This document shows, piece after piece, positions 53,704-64,000 of a stretch of DNA of 64,000 nt. The position numbers and the translations under genes are program-made. Below the pieces are notes generated by a model that saw only the letters and a program-made list of their open reading frames with translations, was not told the DNA's origin and did no database searches. The first letter of the stretch is position 1, and every line of letters starts with the position of its first letter. This stretch comes from Siderastrea radians (taxonomy: Eukaryota > Cnidaria > Anthozoa > Scleractinia > Rhizangiidae), in NCBI GenBank assembly GCA_964017195.1, contig OZ024897.1:34621036-34685035 (forward strand). Reading direction: 5' to 3'.

Positions 53704-56700
53704 AGTCCTGTGTACCGCCTGCAATGGTCTCCATTCTTGTCTGACGCCTTTCTAAGCTGCAGCGCTGACTGGAGTATTCGGCTTTGGCATCAAGAAAAAG
53801 CACAGCCTGTTATGACATTCTTCTCCTCCACTGTAAGTACTCTGTCTGTTTAAGAAGGTATTTGTATTGTTAGGGTAAGTGAGGTGTTAATCCCAAGTGG
53901 GAAATATTTAACGGCAGAAAAGTCCGTATTTTTTACGTAAGCTCAGGCTACACACGGCCTTCATAAAGGGATCTGGGGAGAGTGTGAATGCGTGGGGTTG
54001 GATTCGCGCCTCACGTGCGAACACCACGCGCGATCATCCACTCTCTTCCTTCTACGTTTTTGCCGGAAAAGATATAGTAAATTGCAGTCGCAGGATTTAG
54101 AAGGTTAAACTTAAACATATCACTACTTTCATATTTTTCTTCCCATTGTGCTCTTGCTTTTTTATACAGTATTTCTTTTTTCTTTTCAGAAATCTGTAAA
54201 TGACATTTGTTGGTCACCGTCTTCGGCCACTCTCTTCGCTTGTGTGAACGACAAGGCCGTGGAGATCTGGGACCTTAGCCTTAACAACAAGTAAGTTGTA
54301 CTCAGTTCGAATTGTGTTTGAGTTACGCGCGGTCATGGGGACTTACAAAACCCGTGTAATATGGGCGCATATTCTCTTGCTTCGTTGCTATGGCAGTGGA
54401 CCTTATCGTGTTTGTTTTGTTTATCAGGTTGGATCCTATCATATCAGATGTGCCCGTACAGGAACTGAAGTTATCAGCTGTTCGCTTTGCTGTTGATTCG
54501 CAGGTAATCCTTCCATCAGAAAAGACCTCCACATACCGTGGTAGGACTCCATTTCATGGAAATAGGAAGGGAAGAAACCTGTCAACCAACTATCTTGTCA
54601 TACAACCAAAAAACAATACAAACTACAACAACAATCTAATTGTTTATCTTAAATTCGGTGCCATCATAGATGTACAGGCTCGCGAACTATGTTATCTAAA
54701 CAATTAAATAAAGTTTACATTTGTTCGTTCGTTCGTTCGTGGTTTTAATATTCATTGGTTTGATGTTTTTTGTAATTTATCAGATCCAGACCATATTAGT
54801 GGGCGACTCAGAAGGCCAGGTTACAGTGTATCAGTTGAGAGGTCTTACCGCGCAAAATGATAACCAGGTAGGGGGAGGGGGAGGGGGGGGTTGTAGTGAC
54901 GGGCGAAGAAAGCAAAGAGGGAGGGCGTGGTATCCCTTAGATGTCTCGCTGAGATCTTGAAATCATTGCCATATTCCAGATCGAATGAGTACAACATTTC
55001 ACAGTGAAGGTTTGTCAGCAAAATATATCTGACTTGATTTATAAAAAGGTGGCTTTCAGGCTGTTAAGGAAGTGTATGGGGTTGAGTTCCCTTTTTTTTT
55101 CAAGGACATGGAGGATTATTTGGCTTACTTTTAATGGAAATGAAGTGATTTCAATTTTATTCTCATGGTTTTTTGCCTTCCTCCACCCCTTCCCCTTTCC
55201 CTCCATTTACTTTTGGTTAGTTTACCCCAGGCTCCAACTCACCATATCTACTGAACTTTACTATTTGAATTCTAGTCGCGCGCGCTGACTCGTAGAACAG
55301 AGGCGATCTAGCTTTCCATTTTGCTGTCTAAAGAAAGTTTACCGGAGGACATCATAAAGTCCTATGAAGGTGGAAGTCTAACGATTTGTAAGTTATGCGT
55401 CGGCTGTTATCGTACCTTAGAACAAAGCTTTAACGGGTTGAACACTTGACTCGGTACGTTGTGCAAGGTACAGATAATGAAGTGCTTGCTTTAGACAGCA
55501 AAGGTCTTTAGCCACATCAATTAGGACTCGGAACTAGACTTTAGGGCTGATTTGAAAACGGTCATGAAGATATTTGGCTTGAACTTTTCCGTGGCTAAAG
55601 ACTTAGTAATATTCTGTTGTAATGTGCGGAGGACGTATTGCGCCGATTTCCAGCGATTTTTACACATCCGGGGTATTATGAATGAGATAAGAAGATTACA
55701 AAGAGCGCAACTGATGGTTGAGGGATAATCACTTCAAACCCTTATGTGAGTAGAACCTCTTCATTTGACGATTTTTTTGCCGTTTGGTTTAGCTAGCGAT
55801 CAGGGCTTTCTGTGATTTGTTAGTGAAAAGCAATTCGATATGCGTGGTTTCTGGCCGAGAACTGACATGAACCATGAGCGAATCGTGTCGCCGAGTCATT
55901 AATTATTTGGTTATTTTAATCCCGAATTCCTTGAAAATGAAGCGATCGTCGATGTAAAACGTCTCTTGATAGTTCATTTTAGACCATGCATGAATTTAGA
56001 AAGCTTCACTTCAGCTCTCGCTCTGGCATTTTTTTTTCTTTTGATGTTATTCAGTTTCATGTTGTTGTAAACATGGTAATTAAATTGGTAGAATTCTTGA
56101 TTTGAACAAAATGCCGTAAATGCAGTCTTCTTGGTTCGAAAAGACATAAATTAGAGTAATTCACGTTTAACTTGAGCTATAACTAGCCCTCATTCAACGC
56201 TCCTTGCCAAAATGTGGCTTCAGAACTATAGTTGTGTCAAAATTCTTTAGACACGTTTTCTTAAATCAAGTCAGATATATTCGGCATTTATTGGAAAATT
56301 CATGGTTATTTGTGAATTCGAAGAAATTATCAGAACAAGGAGAACACTGTGCCGATTATTTAAATGAATCAAAGTTAGACCTCATTTAAGGTTAAATTTG
56401 GATTTACAATAGTACGAGAAAAATGTCAGAAAGAGATGTGTGACACAGGTGGTTTTGCCGGCTTCACGTCACGCGCGGCGAGTCACGCTCCACGCTTACT
56501 TCGCGCGCTTGTCACGAAAGCGCCGTTATAACGCGTGTTCTGTGGAATTAAATTGAGGTTGAAGAATGTTCAGATAAAAATAAAACCGCCGTTTATCATC
56601 GCAGTTTACAATCATTTAGTCAAGCTGTTCAATAAATTCACGAATTCTTTTTTCATTTCCTCTGCAATTGCTCCTTTCTCCCCAATACTCATCTATGTTG

Positions 56701-58931
56701 TTATAAATCTTCGACGGTAGAGAAACATTGTTAAGTGCTGCACACATTTGGCAAGTCCATGATTCGGGCAGCACAGGTTTGAAGCGTCTTCGCCATGAAA
56801 AATACTCGTTGTAAGCTGTATCGTTTCTGTCCAGGTAAACTAGATAATTCGCGAGGGATTCAACTGACGGAAAATCCAAAACGTTTATAAAAGAACCTGG
56901 TATAGCAATTTTCTCGTTGTAGTTAGCGCCTCCTAAAACAATTGGTACATTATCGTGATCAAATGGTTTGTACCAGTATTTTTCCGTTATATAATCAGTG
57001 CAGTAGGAGTTTTCTAGCGCGAAAATAAATTTATAGCGTTTTAACTTGCTGTCGCAAGCCGCGGATGACCTCGGACAAGTTTCCGTCTGATTAAAATGCT
57101 TTGAACACCATCCGAAGACATCCACCTTGATGTATTTCATCAGTTTTCTAACATAGTCTTCTCTGAGACCTTTGCAGTGACTTACCATCCATACCAGCAA
57201 TCTGTCTTTTCCTTCCGCAAAGTTTCTATTTTGCGCCTGTTCGTGTGCAATCTCTTCGGGTTCCAGTCGGGTGTAAGTTCGGTAAGGCACGAAGAAGTCC
57301 GAATCTCTGCGATAGGACATCGTCCAGTTGAAGAACCCATTGTAAAGCCAGGGCTCGTAGTAAGTAAATTTGGGGCTTTCGTGTATAAAATAGACCCATC
57401 TCTGTTTAGGAGTTTTCTGCTTCGCAATGTGTTTCATGTGTACAACACTTGGTAAATCTCTACCGTGAAAGATCACTGCATCACTTCGCGCAAGGTCGCG
57501 CTTGTTGTACGAAATTCTACAAGTTTGTACGCCGCACGGAATGTGGTTCCAGTGCGTAAAATTGTAGTCATTTACGAGACCAGGCCACGGTGATTTACCA
57601 AATAAAGGCGTGTAAAACAAAACGAGCTTCAAGTCGTCCTTATTGTTAAATTTTCGCGGCTCGTTGTTGAACACCAATTTCGTAGCCATTGCGTGACGTG
57701 AAGTACTTTTTACCGGAAGTATTCTTTGAAGAAGCCAATACTGTAGAATTATGATAGAGCTTCCCAAGAAAATGCTGAAAATGGCCAACTTTCTTTTCTG
57801 ATTCCTCGCCATTTGCTCTCTGCCTTAAGGTGAATCATTTGAAAACATTAACAGTACAAGAGACAAGTCCACGGCAATGGATTGTTGCGAGTAGCGTTCG
57901 GTCTCCTAGAAACGTATACCTCCAAAATGGAAGCCTCAACCACTGTAGTGAAAAAAAAAAGCTTTGTTTCTGCGTATTGTATTTACTTTGTGAGTTTGTC
58001 ATTATGGACATAAAACCGCCTTGGTTTCCCTTAGTCTTTATTCCCACATGCCCTCGATTTCTCGTGACAGAAGTGCTCGCTTTAAAACTTAAAACAGTTT
58101 GAGTTCGTACAAAGGTGTTATATATCAAAACGAGACATTTCCTAAACGCTGTTTTATGTTAATTAAAACGTAAGTAAATAAGAATTATTTTACAAAATCG
58201 TTTTTTATTGGTGTTACTATTATTATTGTCTAAATTATTAAAATTTATGACAATAGTACCATGGGAAATGGCTTTCACAAAATACCTGTTTTTTATGGTG
58301 TCGTTTTAATGAGTTTTAAGCATTGTCTTTTGGAAAACTATGCGTGCCGAATTTAAAATACGTTCACTTGTTACCGAAGGAGATTGTGTAAACGGTATCA
58401 TTGAAAAAAAAAGTTCATCAGCATTAGAAACGTATACAAACGGTAAATCGTCATAAATAGTTCTGTTGGTGCGTTAAAAAATGCCAAAGCACTTAGAAAG
58501 AAAAAGAAAAAAGTGTGGCATTTAATATTTGAAGATATGTGTTTCAAAAGGAATGTTTTAATGCAGTTCTAACGTAACGAAATGCTGCGACAAAATTTTC
58601 AGTTTGGAAGGGTGGGAGGGGGAGGTGTAGTTGAGAAAGACCGCTAACCAATGGGTTTCTGTGCAACTGTTGGGACTTACATGGAAAAGGCAAAGATTTC
58701 GAAATCGCAGCGAAAGAACTGGTTGATAGTGAGACGAAACAGCTTGGGGATTGTTCGTTGAGAATTAAATAAACTATAATAAGATCCAAACGTAATTTGA
58801 CTTGTAGCCAGCCGAGGTCTGGCTGAATCGGAGTTATGTGCTAAGATCACTTGATTCACTTATAACCTCTGGAAATTTCATTTTATTTGTTTTTTCCCTC
58901 TCTACAGGCGCAGACTTTGATCGGTGGATAA
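53704..58931 (+). CDS. DNAI4: C-terminal exons of a dynein intermediate chain (DNAI4/WDR78 type)
   Basis: Exons 53704-53832, 54190-54290, 54428-54503, 54784-54867 and a short last exon 58908-58931 have matching phases and canonical borders. They encode WD-repeat sequence: SPVYRLQWSPF...FLSCSADWSIRLWHQE, then VNDICWSPSSATLFACVNDK with VEIWDL, then LDPIISDV...LSAVRFAVDSQ, then TILVGDSEGQVTVYQLRG. This order and wording fit the final WD repeats of the axonemal dynein intermediate chain DNAI4/WDR78, needed for ciliary inner-arm dynein. The last exon (AQTLIGG, stop) is short and less certain. Exons for the N-terminus and earlier WD repeats were not found between 48 and 53.7 kb. The last intron (54,868-58,907) hosts the fucosyltransferase on the other strand. 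Confidence 0.75.
54721..54740. repeat. (GTTC)n microsatellite
   Basis: About four tandem copies of TTCG/GTTC in an intron of the DNAI4-type gene. Confidence 0.85.
54868..56615. other. Large intron, 5' part
   Basis: Begins with a G-rich run (about 54,870-54,890). No gene is recognised; short ORFs have no domain. Confidence 0.35.
56616..57812 (-). CDS. Single-exon alpha-(1,3)-fucosyltransferase, GT10 family (398 aa)
   Basis: A full-length intronless ORF of the size usual for this Golgi type II membrane enzyme: a short cytoplasmic tail, one membrane segment (about residues 10-29, AIFSIFLGSSIIILQYWLL), a stem, and the catalytic domain. KQRWVYFIHESP (about 135-147) and FNWTMSYRRDSDFFVPY (about 163-180) form the acceptor-side region. 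FALENSYCTDYITEKYW (about 265-282) is the GDP-fucose binding signature, and VPIVLGG follows. C-terminal cysteines (CQMC and a later Cys) match the usual disulfide pattern. It would transfer fucose from GDP-fucose to GlcNAc on glycans. All key motifs are intact. It lies antisense in the last intron of the DNAI4-type gene; the lack of introns suggests either an ancestral single-exon form or retroposition. Confidence 0.9.
   Translation of the reverse strand: MARNQKRKLAIFSIFLGSSIIILQYWLLQRILPVKSTSRHAMATKLVFNNEPRKFNNKDDLKLVLFYTPLFGKSPWPGLVNDYNFTHWNHIPCGVQTCRISYNKRDLARSDAVIFHGRDLPSVVHMKHIAKQKTPKQRWVYFIHESPKFTYYEPWLYNGFFNWTMSYRRDSDFFVPYRTYTRLEPEEIAHEQAQNRNFAEGKDRLLVWMVSHCKGLREDYVRKLMKYIKVDVFGWCSKHFNQTETCPRSSAACDSKLKRYKFIFALENSYCTDYITEKYWYKPFDHDNVPIVLGGANYNEKIAIPGSFINVLDFPSVESLANYLVYLDRNDTAYNEYFSWRRRFKPVLPESWTCQMCAALNNVSLPSKIYNNIDEYWGERSNCRGNEKRIREFIEQLD
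57813..58907. other. Large intron, 3' part, with the fucosyltransferase 5' flank
   Basis: No gene is recognised. It should hold the promoter of the minus-strand fucosyltransferase (ATG at 57812), but no TATA box stands out. Confidence 0.35.
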
Positions 58932-60406
58932 CAACGCAGGATCGCCAGGGAAAAAGAAATCAGACACTGAATGAGCAAAGACAACATCGCGTTAAAAAGT
59001 CATACTTCTACTCAAATCGTGCGTAGCCGTTGGTAGATTAACCACCCAGTTCGGCACAGCATTGAAGTCTACAAATTTGTATACAAAATATTTTAGGCAC
59101 GAACTGTTTATTTGTACTGTAAAAAGAAACAAACCGTCGAGCAAACGACGGGAGTAAATTTTACAGCGTTCGTAATTAAAAGAGTTAAGGTTGTGTACTC
59201 AGGGTTAAGGGCCGAATAGCCAGTCAACATTATTGGTTTTTAAACTAAAACAGAATTACTTTTCGTTTTATGTAAGTCTTTATTCCGCCCAGAGTTATTT
59301 GCACGAGTTGTTTGAAGACGAACTCTTCATTTATTATTGTAATCACGAGAAAAGTTTCCCACTTCACAGAGAAAAAATCCGCGTTTGTACAAAAGTCAGA
59401 ATGTATAATTTATTTATTTTGTAAAAAAAAAATGTATCCTAAAAAAGACCTTTTAATAAAAGAAATGACTTTGTCTGTTAGTGTTATAATGTATATTAAA
59501 AGAAAAGTGATTATATGTCCATGTTCTATTGATAACCGTTTTAGCATGCTTTAGACTGGTTAGGTTTTTTCATGTTCTACTGAGACAAAAAAGATGTTTT
59601 CGGTTGGTTTCGTAAATCAACTTTTTAAGCCAGCGTCAAACTCGGTTAAAATGGTTGATTTGGTTAAATTTCCCAATAGAACACTTTTTCAACCATTTGC
59701 GTTTAAAAGGGTTGGTCAATGTTCAACCATCCTTTCATTTAAATCAACAGAAATAGGTTTTTCTCAATAGAACACGAAAAACCGCAACCAGCCAAACCAA
59801 CCAATAACACTTGCACCCAATAGAAAATGGCGTAACAGTAATTAACTGTCTCAACTTAAACCAATTGCGGTTGAAATGGCTAGGCCCTATAGTGTTCGGA
59901 ACACGACCTTTCTTTGTTGCCTTGCTGTTTACTACTTGATACCATGCATGCGGCTTCAGGTTTTACTTTTCGTCCCTTTGCCCTCTCCACATTATACTAT
60001 CCTTTAGAAGAACTAGCGAGCCCCTTCCGTTCGTCGAAGAATTGCCGATTCTATATTGTCCAATCAAAAAACAGCACGTGCACACCGAAGTCTGCCACGT
60101 GGGGTTGTCGCCATCGGAATACTTTAAGTTACTTGGCTACGTGTCAAGTGCTCGGGTTGCAACCTCTGGCGAAAATCTCGGGCTTGGTCAAGATTTCAAT
60201 GGAAGACAGAAGTTCGCAAACTGTACAAGTTAATAGCAGGTATGTTATAACGTCCTGACTCCAGTTTTTCTTGCTTTCTTCCCCTACGGTGTAGATGAAC
60301 AAAGAGGAATCTTTAGCGGCCTATGTTCTCCATTGAGCGAGGAGACAGAAGTCAAGTTCTTGTTACGTTCTTTTTTCGTCGGCACAGTTACGTTTCGTCA
60401 TTTCAA
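58932..60406. other. Intergenic region between the convergent DNAI4- and PPWD1-type genes
   Basis: An AT-rich 3' flank. The CCAATAGAACAC motif near 59,673 recurs in variant form near 59,766, 59,815 and (inverted) 59,890, suggesting a degenerate MITE. A 63-codon ORF (60042-60233) has no recognised domain. Confidence 0.35.
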
Positions 60407-60644
60407 TGACACATTTATAATCTTGATCTCCTCATACGGTTTATCATATATCTTTAGGATTCGTCTTCACTTTGCTTATGGCGTCTGCAACATCCATTCC
60501 TTTAGTAACACGGCCAAATACAGTGTGTTTGTTATCCAATCACGGCTGTCATAAAAAAAACAAAAGCTGATTAGAAACAGAAAAATATTGACCAGTCATT
60601 GACACGAATCGGTCGGAGGGGAAAAATGTTTTTCCCAACAGGAA

Positions 60645-60730
60645 ATGGACGTAAAACCTTCTGTACGCAATCTACACTAGTCTCCCTGCGTAAGGTGACA
60701 GGTTCAACTCCTGTTGGGACAACTCCAATT
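60645..60730 (+). other. tRNA-like box B fragment in the last PPWD1-type intron
   Basis: GACAGGTTCAACTCCTGTTGG (60,699-60,719) resembles a T-arm (box B GGTTCAACTCC), but no matching D-arm is convincing. Probably a SINE or tRNA relic. Confidence 0.3.
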
Positions 60731-61139
60731 ATTGTGTTTTTTATGGTTTTGTCTGTTTTTTTTTCCGAGTAGCTTGTTTTCTTCTTAATAAAGCACAGTC
60801 GTACCTCTACCAACGGCCTTACCCCGATCGTACCCTTTGCACGCGAAAATGAAAAACCGAACAGCCTTATTCTCCTCAAGTGAAATATAGAGAAAGGTTT
60901 TCTTACCGTTGGCACGACTGTGATGAAGAACTGAGAGCTGCTGGTGTTTGGCCAAGCATTAGCCATGCTGATTGTGTATGGTCGATCGTGTCTTAAATTC
61001 CGGTGAAACTCATCTTCAAATTCGCCGCCCCAGATAGATTCTCCCCCAGTACCATCCCCTGAAAAAAAAATCATGGAATAATTGCAGAAAGAATGTGGAA
61101 AAAGAACTAAAGTGCTGGGTGGGGAAGGAAACCGAGCAT

Positions 61140-61460
61140 TGATGGACTGGACCGCGGATATGAGAACTGGACTGTGGGATGAATACAAAAGGACTGCAGA
61201 ATGACTGAAGAATGAATACGAAATGCTTACAGAATGAGAGGAATGGGAAATGGTGGACTGGACTGTGGAGTGATTACAAAAGGACTATGGAATTACCGAG
61301 GAATCAATGTGAAATGACTAGAGAATGACTGGACCGCACTAGGGAATAACGACAAAAGGACTGTGGAATGACTGCAGAGTGACCACTAAAAAACTTCAGA
61401 ATAACAGGAATGAGAACGGGGGGCTGGACTGTGACTATAAAAGGACTGTGGAATGGCCAC
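61140..61460. repeat. Degenerate minisatellite
   Basis: Irregular repeats of GGACTGTGGAATGA and ACAAAAGGACT fill an intron of the PPWD1-type gene. Confidence 0.7.
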
Positions 61461-62329
61461 ATGGAGGCTTTCGCTTCCTATGAGAACCAGAGACGAACTA
61501 ACGTCCACGTATAGGATCCGTTGAAATTGCATGAGTAAAAAATGTTGAAAATAGTTATGATTAAAATTGTAGATACGATTTATTGATAGTGAAGTCGTAG
61601 CCACTTAGTAACCATCGTAAATATGAAAGAAAAGAATATTTCAAGCGTTTTCATATGAATGAAGAGTTTTCACATTTTGCAGCGCTGAAATTGGGACGAG
61701 TCCCCCATTTTTTGCGCGTCCAAATACGGACCACGGAGGCTAGAGCTCAAGAACACCCGAAACTCATGACGGAACTTAAAAATAATCTCTTACCTTCTGG
61801 ATCTCCAGTCTGTATCATAAACTGATGTATAACACGATGAAATATATTTGCATTGTAATAACCATTCTCACTGTGAGTTGCGAAGTTTTCCACAGTCTTT
61901 GGACACCTGAAAACAAAGAACTTTAAGATTTTTTGCTCCATTCACATAAGCTCTGCCTTTGCTACAGTACAAAATAAAACAAGTTAACTTACTCTTTGGA
62001 GAATAGTTTAAACGTTATGTCACCCATTGTGGTATGGAGAGTTGCCTCATTGGGAAGTTTCTTTGTGCCTTCTGAGCCCTGAAACATACGCAAAAAAAGG
62101 TCAAATCAGTCTTCACTACTATACTGCTTTCTGCTGAGTGTGTTAAAGGGTATTTTTGTGAGCCGTGATTTGACCAATATCGTTCTGGCGTGATTTGTGA
62201 AATTACTGTTTTTTACACGCAAAGTAGTGGAAATCCATCTTAAGATCGCAGTTTGGGAAAAACTAAAATCTTAAATTTCGTTTCTTAGACAACTGTAATT
62301 TTATGTACGTTAACGGGCGTGAATTTAAC

Positions 62330-62640
62330 TGGCCTTACCAGTATTACGTAAAAACATATGGTCTGCGGAAAAAGTTGAACCACACTCAACTTTTTCCGTA
62401 AACTCGTGTGGATTTCCACTGTCGCGCAATTTCACGTACGTTAACGGCCGTGAATTTAACGGCTTAACGTGCGTAAATAAAATAAAGAAAAGACATGAAC
62501 AGCTTGCGTCTACGGAAAAAGTTGAAGCACATTCAAATTTTTCCGCAGACGCGTTTACGCACCTAAAGGCCGTAAAATTTACGCCCGTTAACGTCCGTGA
62601 AATTACGCGACAGTGGAAATCCACATTTACGTGAATGATC
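62330..62640. mobile_element. Foldback element with nested inverted repeats
   Basis: TGTGGATTTCCACTGTCGCG (about 62,408) and its inverse (about 62,606-62,626) bracket a unit whose arms repeat GTACGTTAACGGCCGTGAATTT-like sequence. Within it GCGGAAAAAGTTGA and TCAACTTTTTCCG form further hairpins (62,366-62,400 and 62,513-62,548). A palindromic MITE in an intron. Confidence 0.75.
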
Positions 62641-62899
62641 GTAAACTGCAGAAAAGGTGAAGCGACCTTCATATTTTTCGTGAAACGTGACTTAGAAAAA
62701 GACCACTTACCTGAGTAGCTGCAAGTATCTCTTCCCCGGAGGGCTTCTCATTGAACACATAACGATCGCTTTTGCCACTGAAATTTCAAAATAAGAAAAC
62801 CTTGTTTACAATACTTACTGAGGCGTTATGCACCACTTATAAGTACATAATTATCCCTTCTGCTTTCCAAGCAATATATAAGTAAAAAATAAAAAAAAA

Positions 62900-63230
62900 A
62901 ATAAAAAAAAAACGTCTGCATAGGAGCCTAGTGGCCCATCAGGCCGGAGCTTATCTCGGTTTCCGTAGCATGAAGTGACTAGGAGAATTTCTACTCCCCC
63001 CCCCGCCGGGTGGGATGCTAGTCCATCGCAGAGTTACCCTCCAGCACTAAATTCGCCGGTACCCATTTATACACCTGGGTAAAGAAAGGCACTATGAGAG
63101 TTAAGTGTCTTGCGCAGGAACACAACACAGTGAGCCCGGCTAGGGCTTGAACACGGACAGCTCAATACGGAGTCCAGTGCGCAAAGCATTTTAATGCTTA
63201 AAAGCCACCGTGCCTTCCTCCAAGGAAAGT
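62900..63230 (-). mobile_element. tRNA-derived SINE
   Basis: On the minus strand the head reads GGCACGGTGGCTTTTAAGCA...GGACTCCGTATTGAG...GTGTTCAAGCC, a degenerate tRNA-like unit with a box B remnant. A body follows with CACCTGGGTAAAGAAAGGCA (plus-strand sense) and GATGCTAGTCCATCGCAG. Degenerate arms rule out a working tRNA. Confidence 0.7.
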
Positions 63231-64000
63231 ATGGGGATCATTAAGGTGTATTACAAGGCTGATATATTCAAGACGTCAAGGTTTTAGAGCGGGATAACAG
63301 GTTTGTTTTAGCTATTTTACGATAACTTTGCACGCTGCATTACTGGACTGGTTTGTAAGCAAGTTTGGCCATTTCGTACCCACCAAACTGGCTGTTTTCT
63401 GAATAACTGTTTTTGGAAATAAGATAATATAATAAATTTAGCCAAAAACCTCCCCAAGAAGCCTGATATCTCCAGACAACTGGCCTTTTGTGAAAATATT
63501 TCAAAATATAAACAGAGACCTGTATTTCGCTTAAAAATATTCAGGGATGTTTGGCTTTGGACATTATCTGTCCTTCCCGGGGTACTTAATCGAACAAAAT
63601 CGCCGAACAAAATCCCTTTCGAAGACTGAATGTCCTGAATCGATAATCGAACAAATAAATACAAAATGTCAGACATAGTTGTTACTTCTAGCCTTTAATG
63701 GTATTATCAGAGATGTTATAATTTCAATTTGCCCTGCCTTTTCTTCAAATTTTCAATTTTTCGCGACTCAAAATTAAATTTTCTGATCTTCAAAAATTTG
63801 TTGGCCATTTCCTGACCTGTGGCAACCCTGTTAAACGGTAGCCAACTAGCCAAAGGCTAGTAAAACTTCAGTTTTAGCTACAGAGTTATGTATTCCTACT
63901 AGCCAATACATAATGGTTATTGGTAGCTAACTAATACGTGATTTTAAATATAGAGGATAAATGTAGTTTCCTTCGGGATAAACAACTTAATCTGGACATA
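63231..64000. other. AT-rich DNA at the window edge
   Basis: No exon, repeat pair or RNA gene could be supported. The upstream part of the PPWD1-type gene may continue past the window. Confidence 0.35.

Larger units (their letters stand above)
60407..62777 (-). pseudogene. PPWD1: PPWD1-type cyclophilin domain, five exons, with nonsense and frameshift
   Basis: Minus-strand exons 62777-62711 (GKSDRYVFNEKPSGEEIL), 62078-61994 (SEGTKKLPNEATLHTTMGD), 61906-61794 ([35 protein letters not shown]), 61058-60907 ([25 protein letters not shown]) and 60545-60407 all have canonical borders and matching phases. They follow the C-terminal peptidyl-prolyl isomerase domain of PPWD1, a spliceosome-associated protein with N-terminal WD repeats. 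The last exon begins CCG TGA (60540-60542), where Trp is expected before [11 protein letters not shown]. About 80 bases on, one extra base near 60,455 shifts the frame. Exon 4 also has NAWPNT where cyclophilins have NAGPNT (Trp codon 60952-60954). Introns are kept, so this is a DNA-level copy or a damaged gene. Earlier exons would lie beyond 64 kb. Confidence 0.8.

Noticed and set aside
57177..57455. 92-aa plus-strand ORF
   Set aside because: Antisense shadow of the fucosyltransferase.
58838..59026. 62-aa ORF containing ADFDRWITTQDRQGKRN
   Set aside because: Its frame does not match the phase of the preceding DNAI4-type exon; the phase-0 reading stops after seven codons. It is kept only as the location of the last exon.
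63130..63225. Possible tRNA gene on the minus strand
   Set aside because: Tandem degenerate arms and an attached SINE body; no complete cloverleaf.

Overview
The window looks like nuclear DNA of a marine invertebrate, most likely an anthozoan cnidarian (coral or sea anemone). Three things point there: spliced metazoan genes (a dynein intermediate chain of the DNAI4/WDR78 type, an alpha-1,3-fucosyltransferase and a PPWD1-type cyclophilin), AT-rich introns, and a dense load of DNA transposons, YR retroelements, LINEs and tRNA-derived SINEs of kinds I associate with cnidarian genomes. The species cannot be fixed from sequence alone.

Region 1 (1-6.9 kb) is a compact block unlike the rest: tightly packed, often overlapping, intronless ORFs with high coding density and short TATA promoters. 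It is one end of an integrated Polinton/Maverick- or adintovirus-like element: small basic core-like proteins, a parvovirus-type phospholipase A2 protein, two minus-strand accessory ORFs, and a protein-primed family B DNA polymerase broken by a stop, a frameshift and a large central deletion. Region 2 (7-20.8 kb) is repeat-rich DNA: one copy of a TTAA-type transposon interrupted by a 1.19-kb TIR insertion with a 9-bp duplication, a LINE, a tRNA-derived SINE, and a small secreted-protein gene (gene A, exons at 13.99, 16.67 and 17.16 kb).

Region 3 (20,851-48,631) behaves as one 27.8-kb insertion. Its ends are 32-bp inverted repeats (31/32 identical, CACAGTAA...TTACTGTG) flanked by TA. The DNA on its two sides joins up to match the promoter of gene A, so it split the promoter of a paralogue, gene B (first exon at 48,681). 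Inside are nested elements: a hAT-like MITE, a DIRS/Ngaro-type retroelement (gag, RT-RNase H, tyrosine recombinase), and, inside that gag, an 11,618-bp DNA transposon with perfect 84-bp TIRs and a 9-bp target duplication. The 11.6-kb element carries a RecQ-like helicase from its left end and a five-exon, about 1,185-codon DUF6589-like gene converging from its right end. Two TTAA transposons lie back to back further right, sharing one TTAA.

Region 4 (48.6-64 kb) is host DNA: gene B, a Harbinger-like element with a MADF-type exon, the 3' exons of a DNAI4-type gene with a single-exon fucosyltransferase nested antisense in its last intron, and the cyclophilin exons of a PPWD1-type gene on the minus strand that carry a nonsense codon and a frameshift.

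The most notable material is the helicase/DUF6589 transposon, the 27.8-kb TA-flanked insertion that contains it, and the decayed virus-like element at the left edge.
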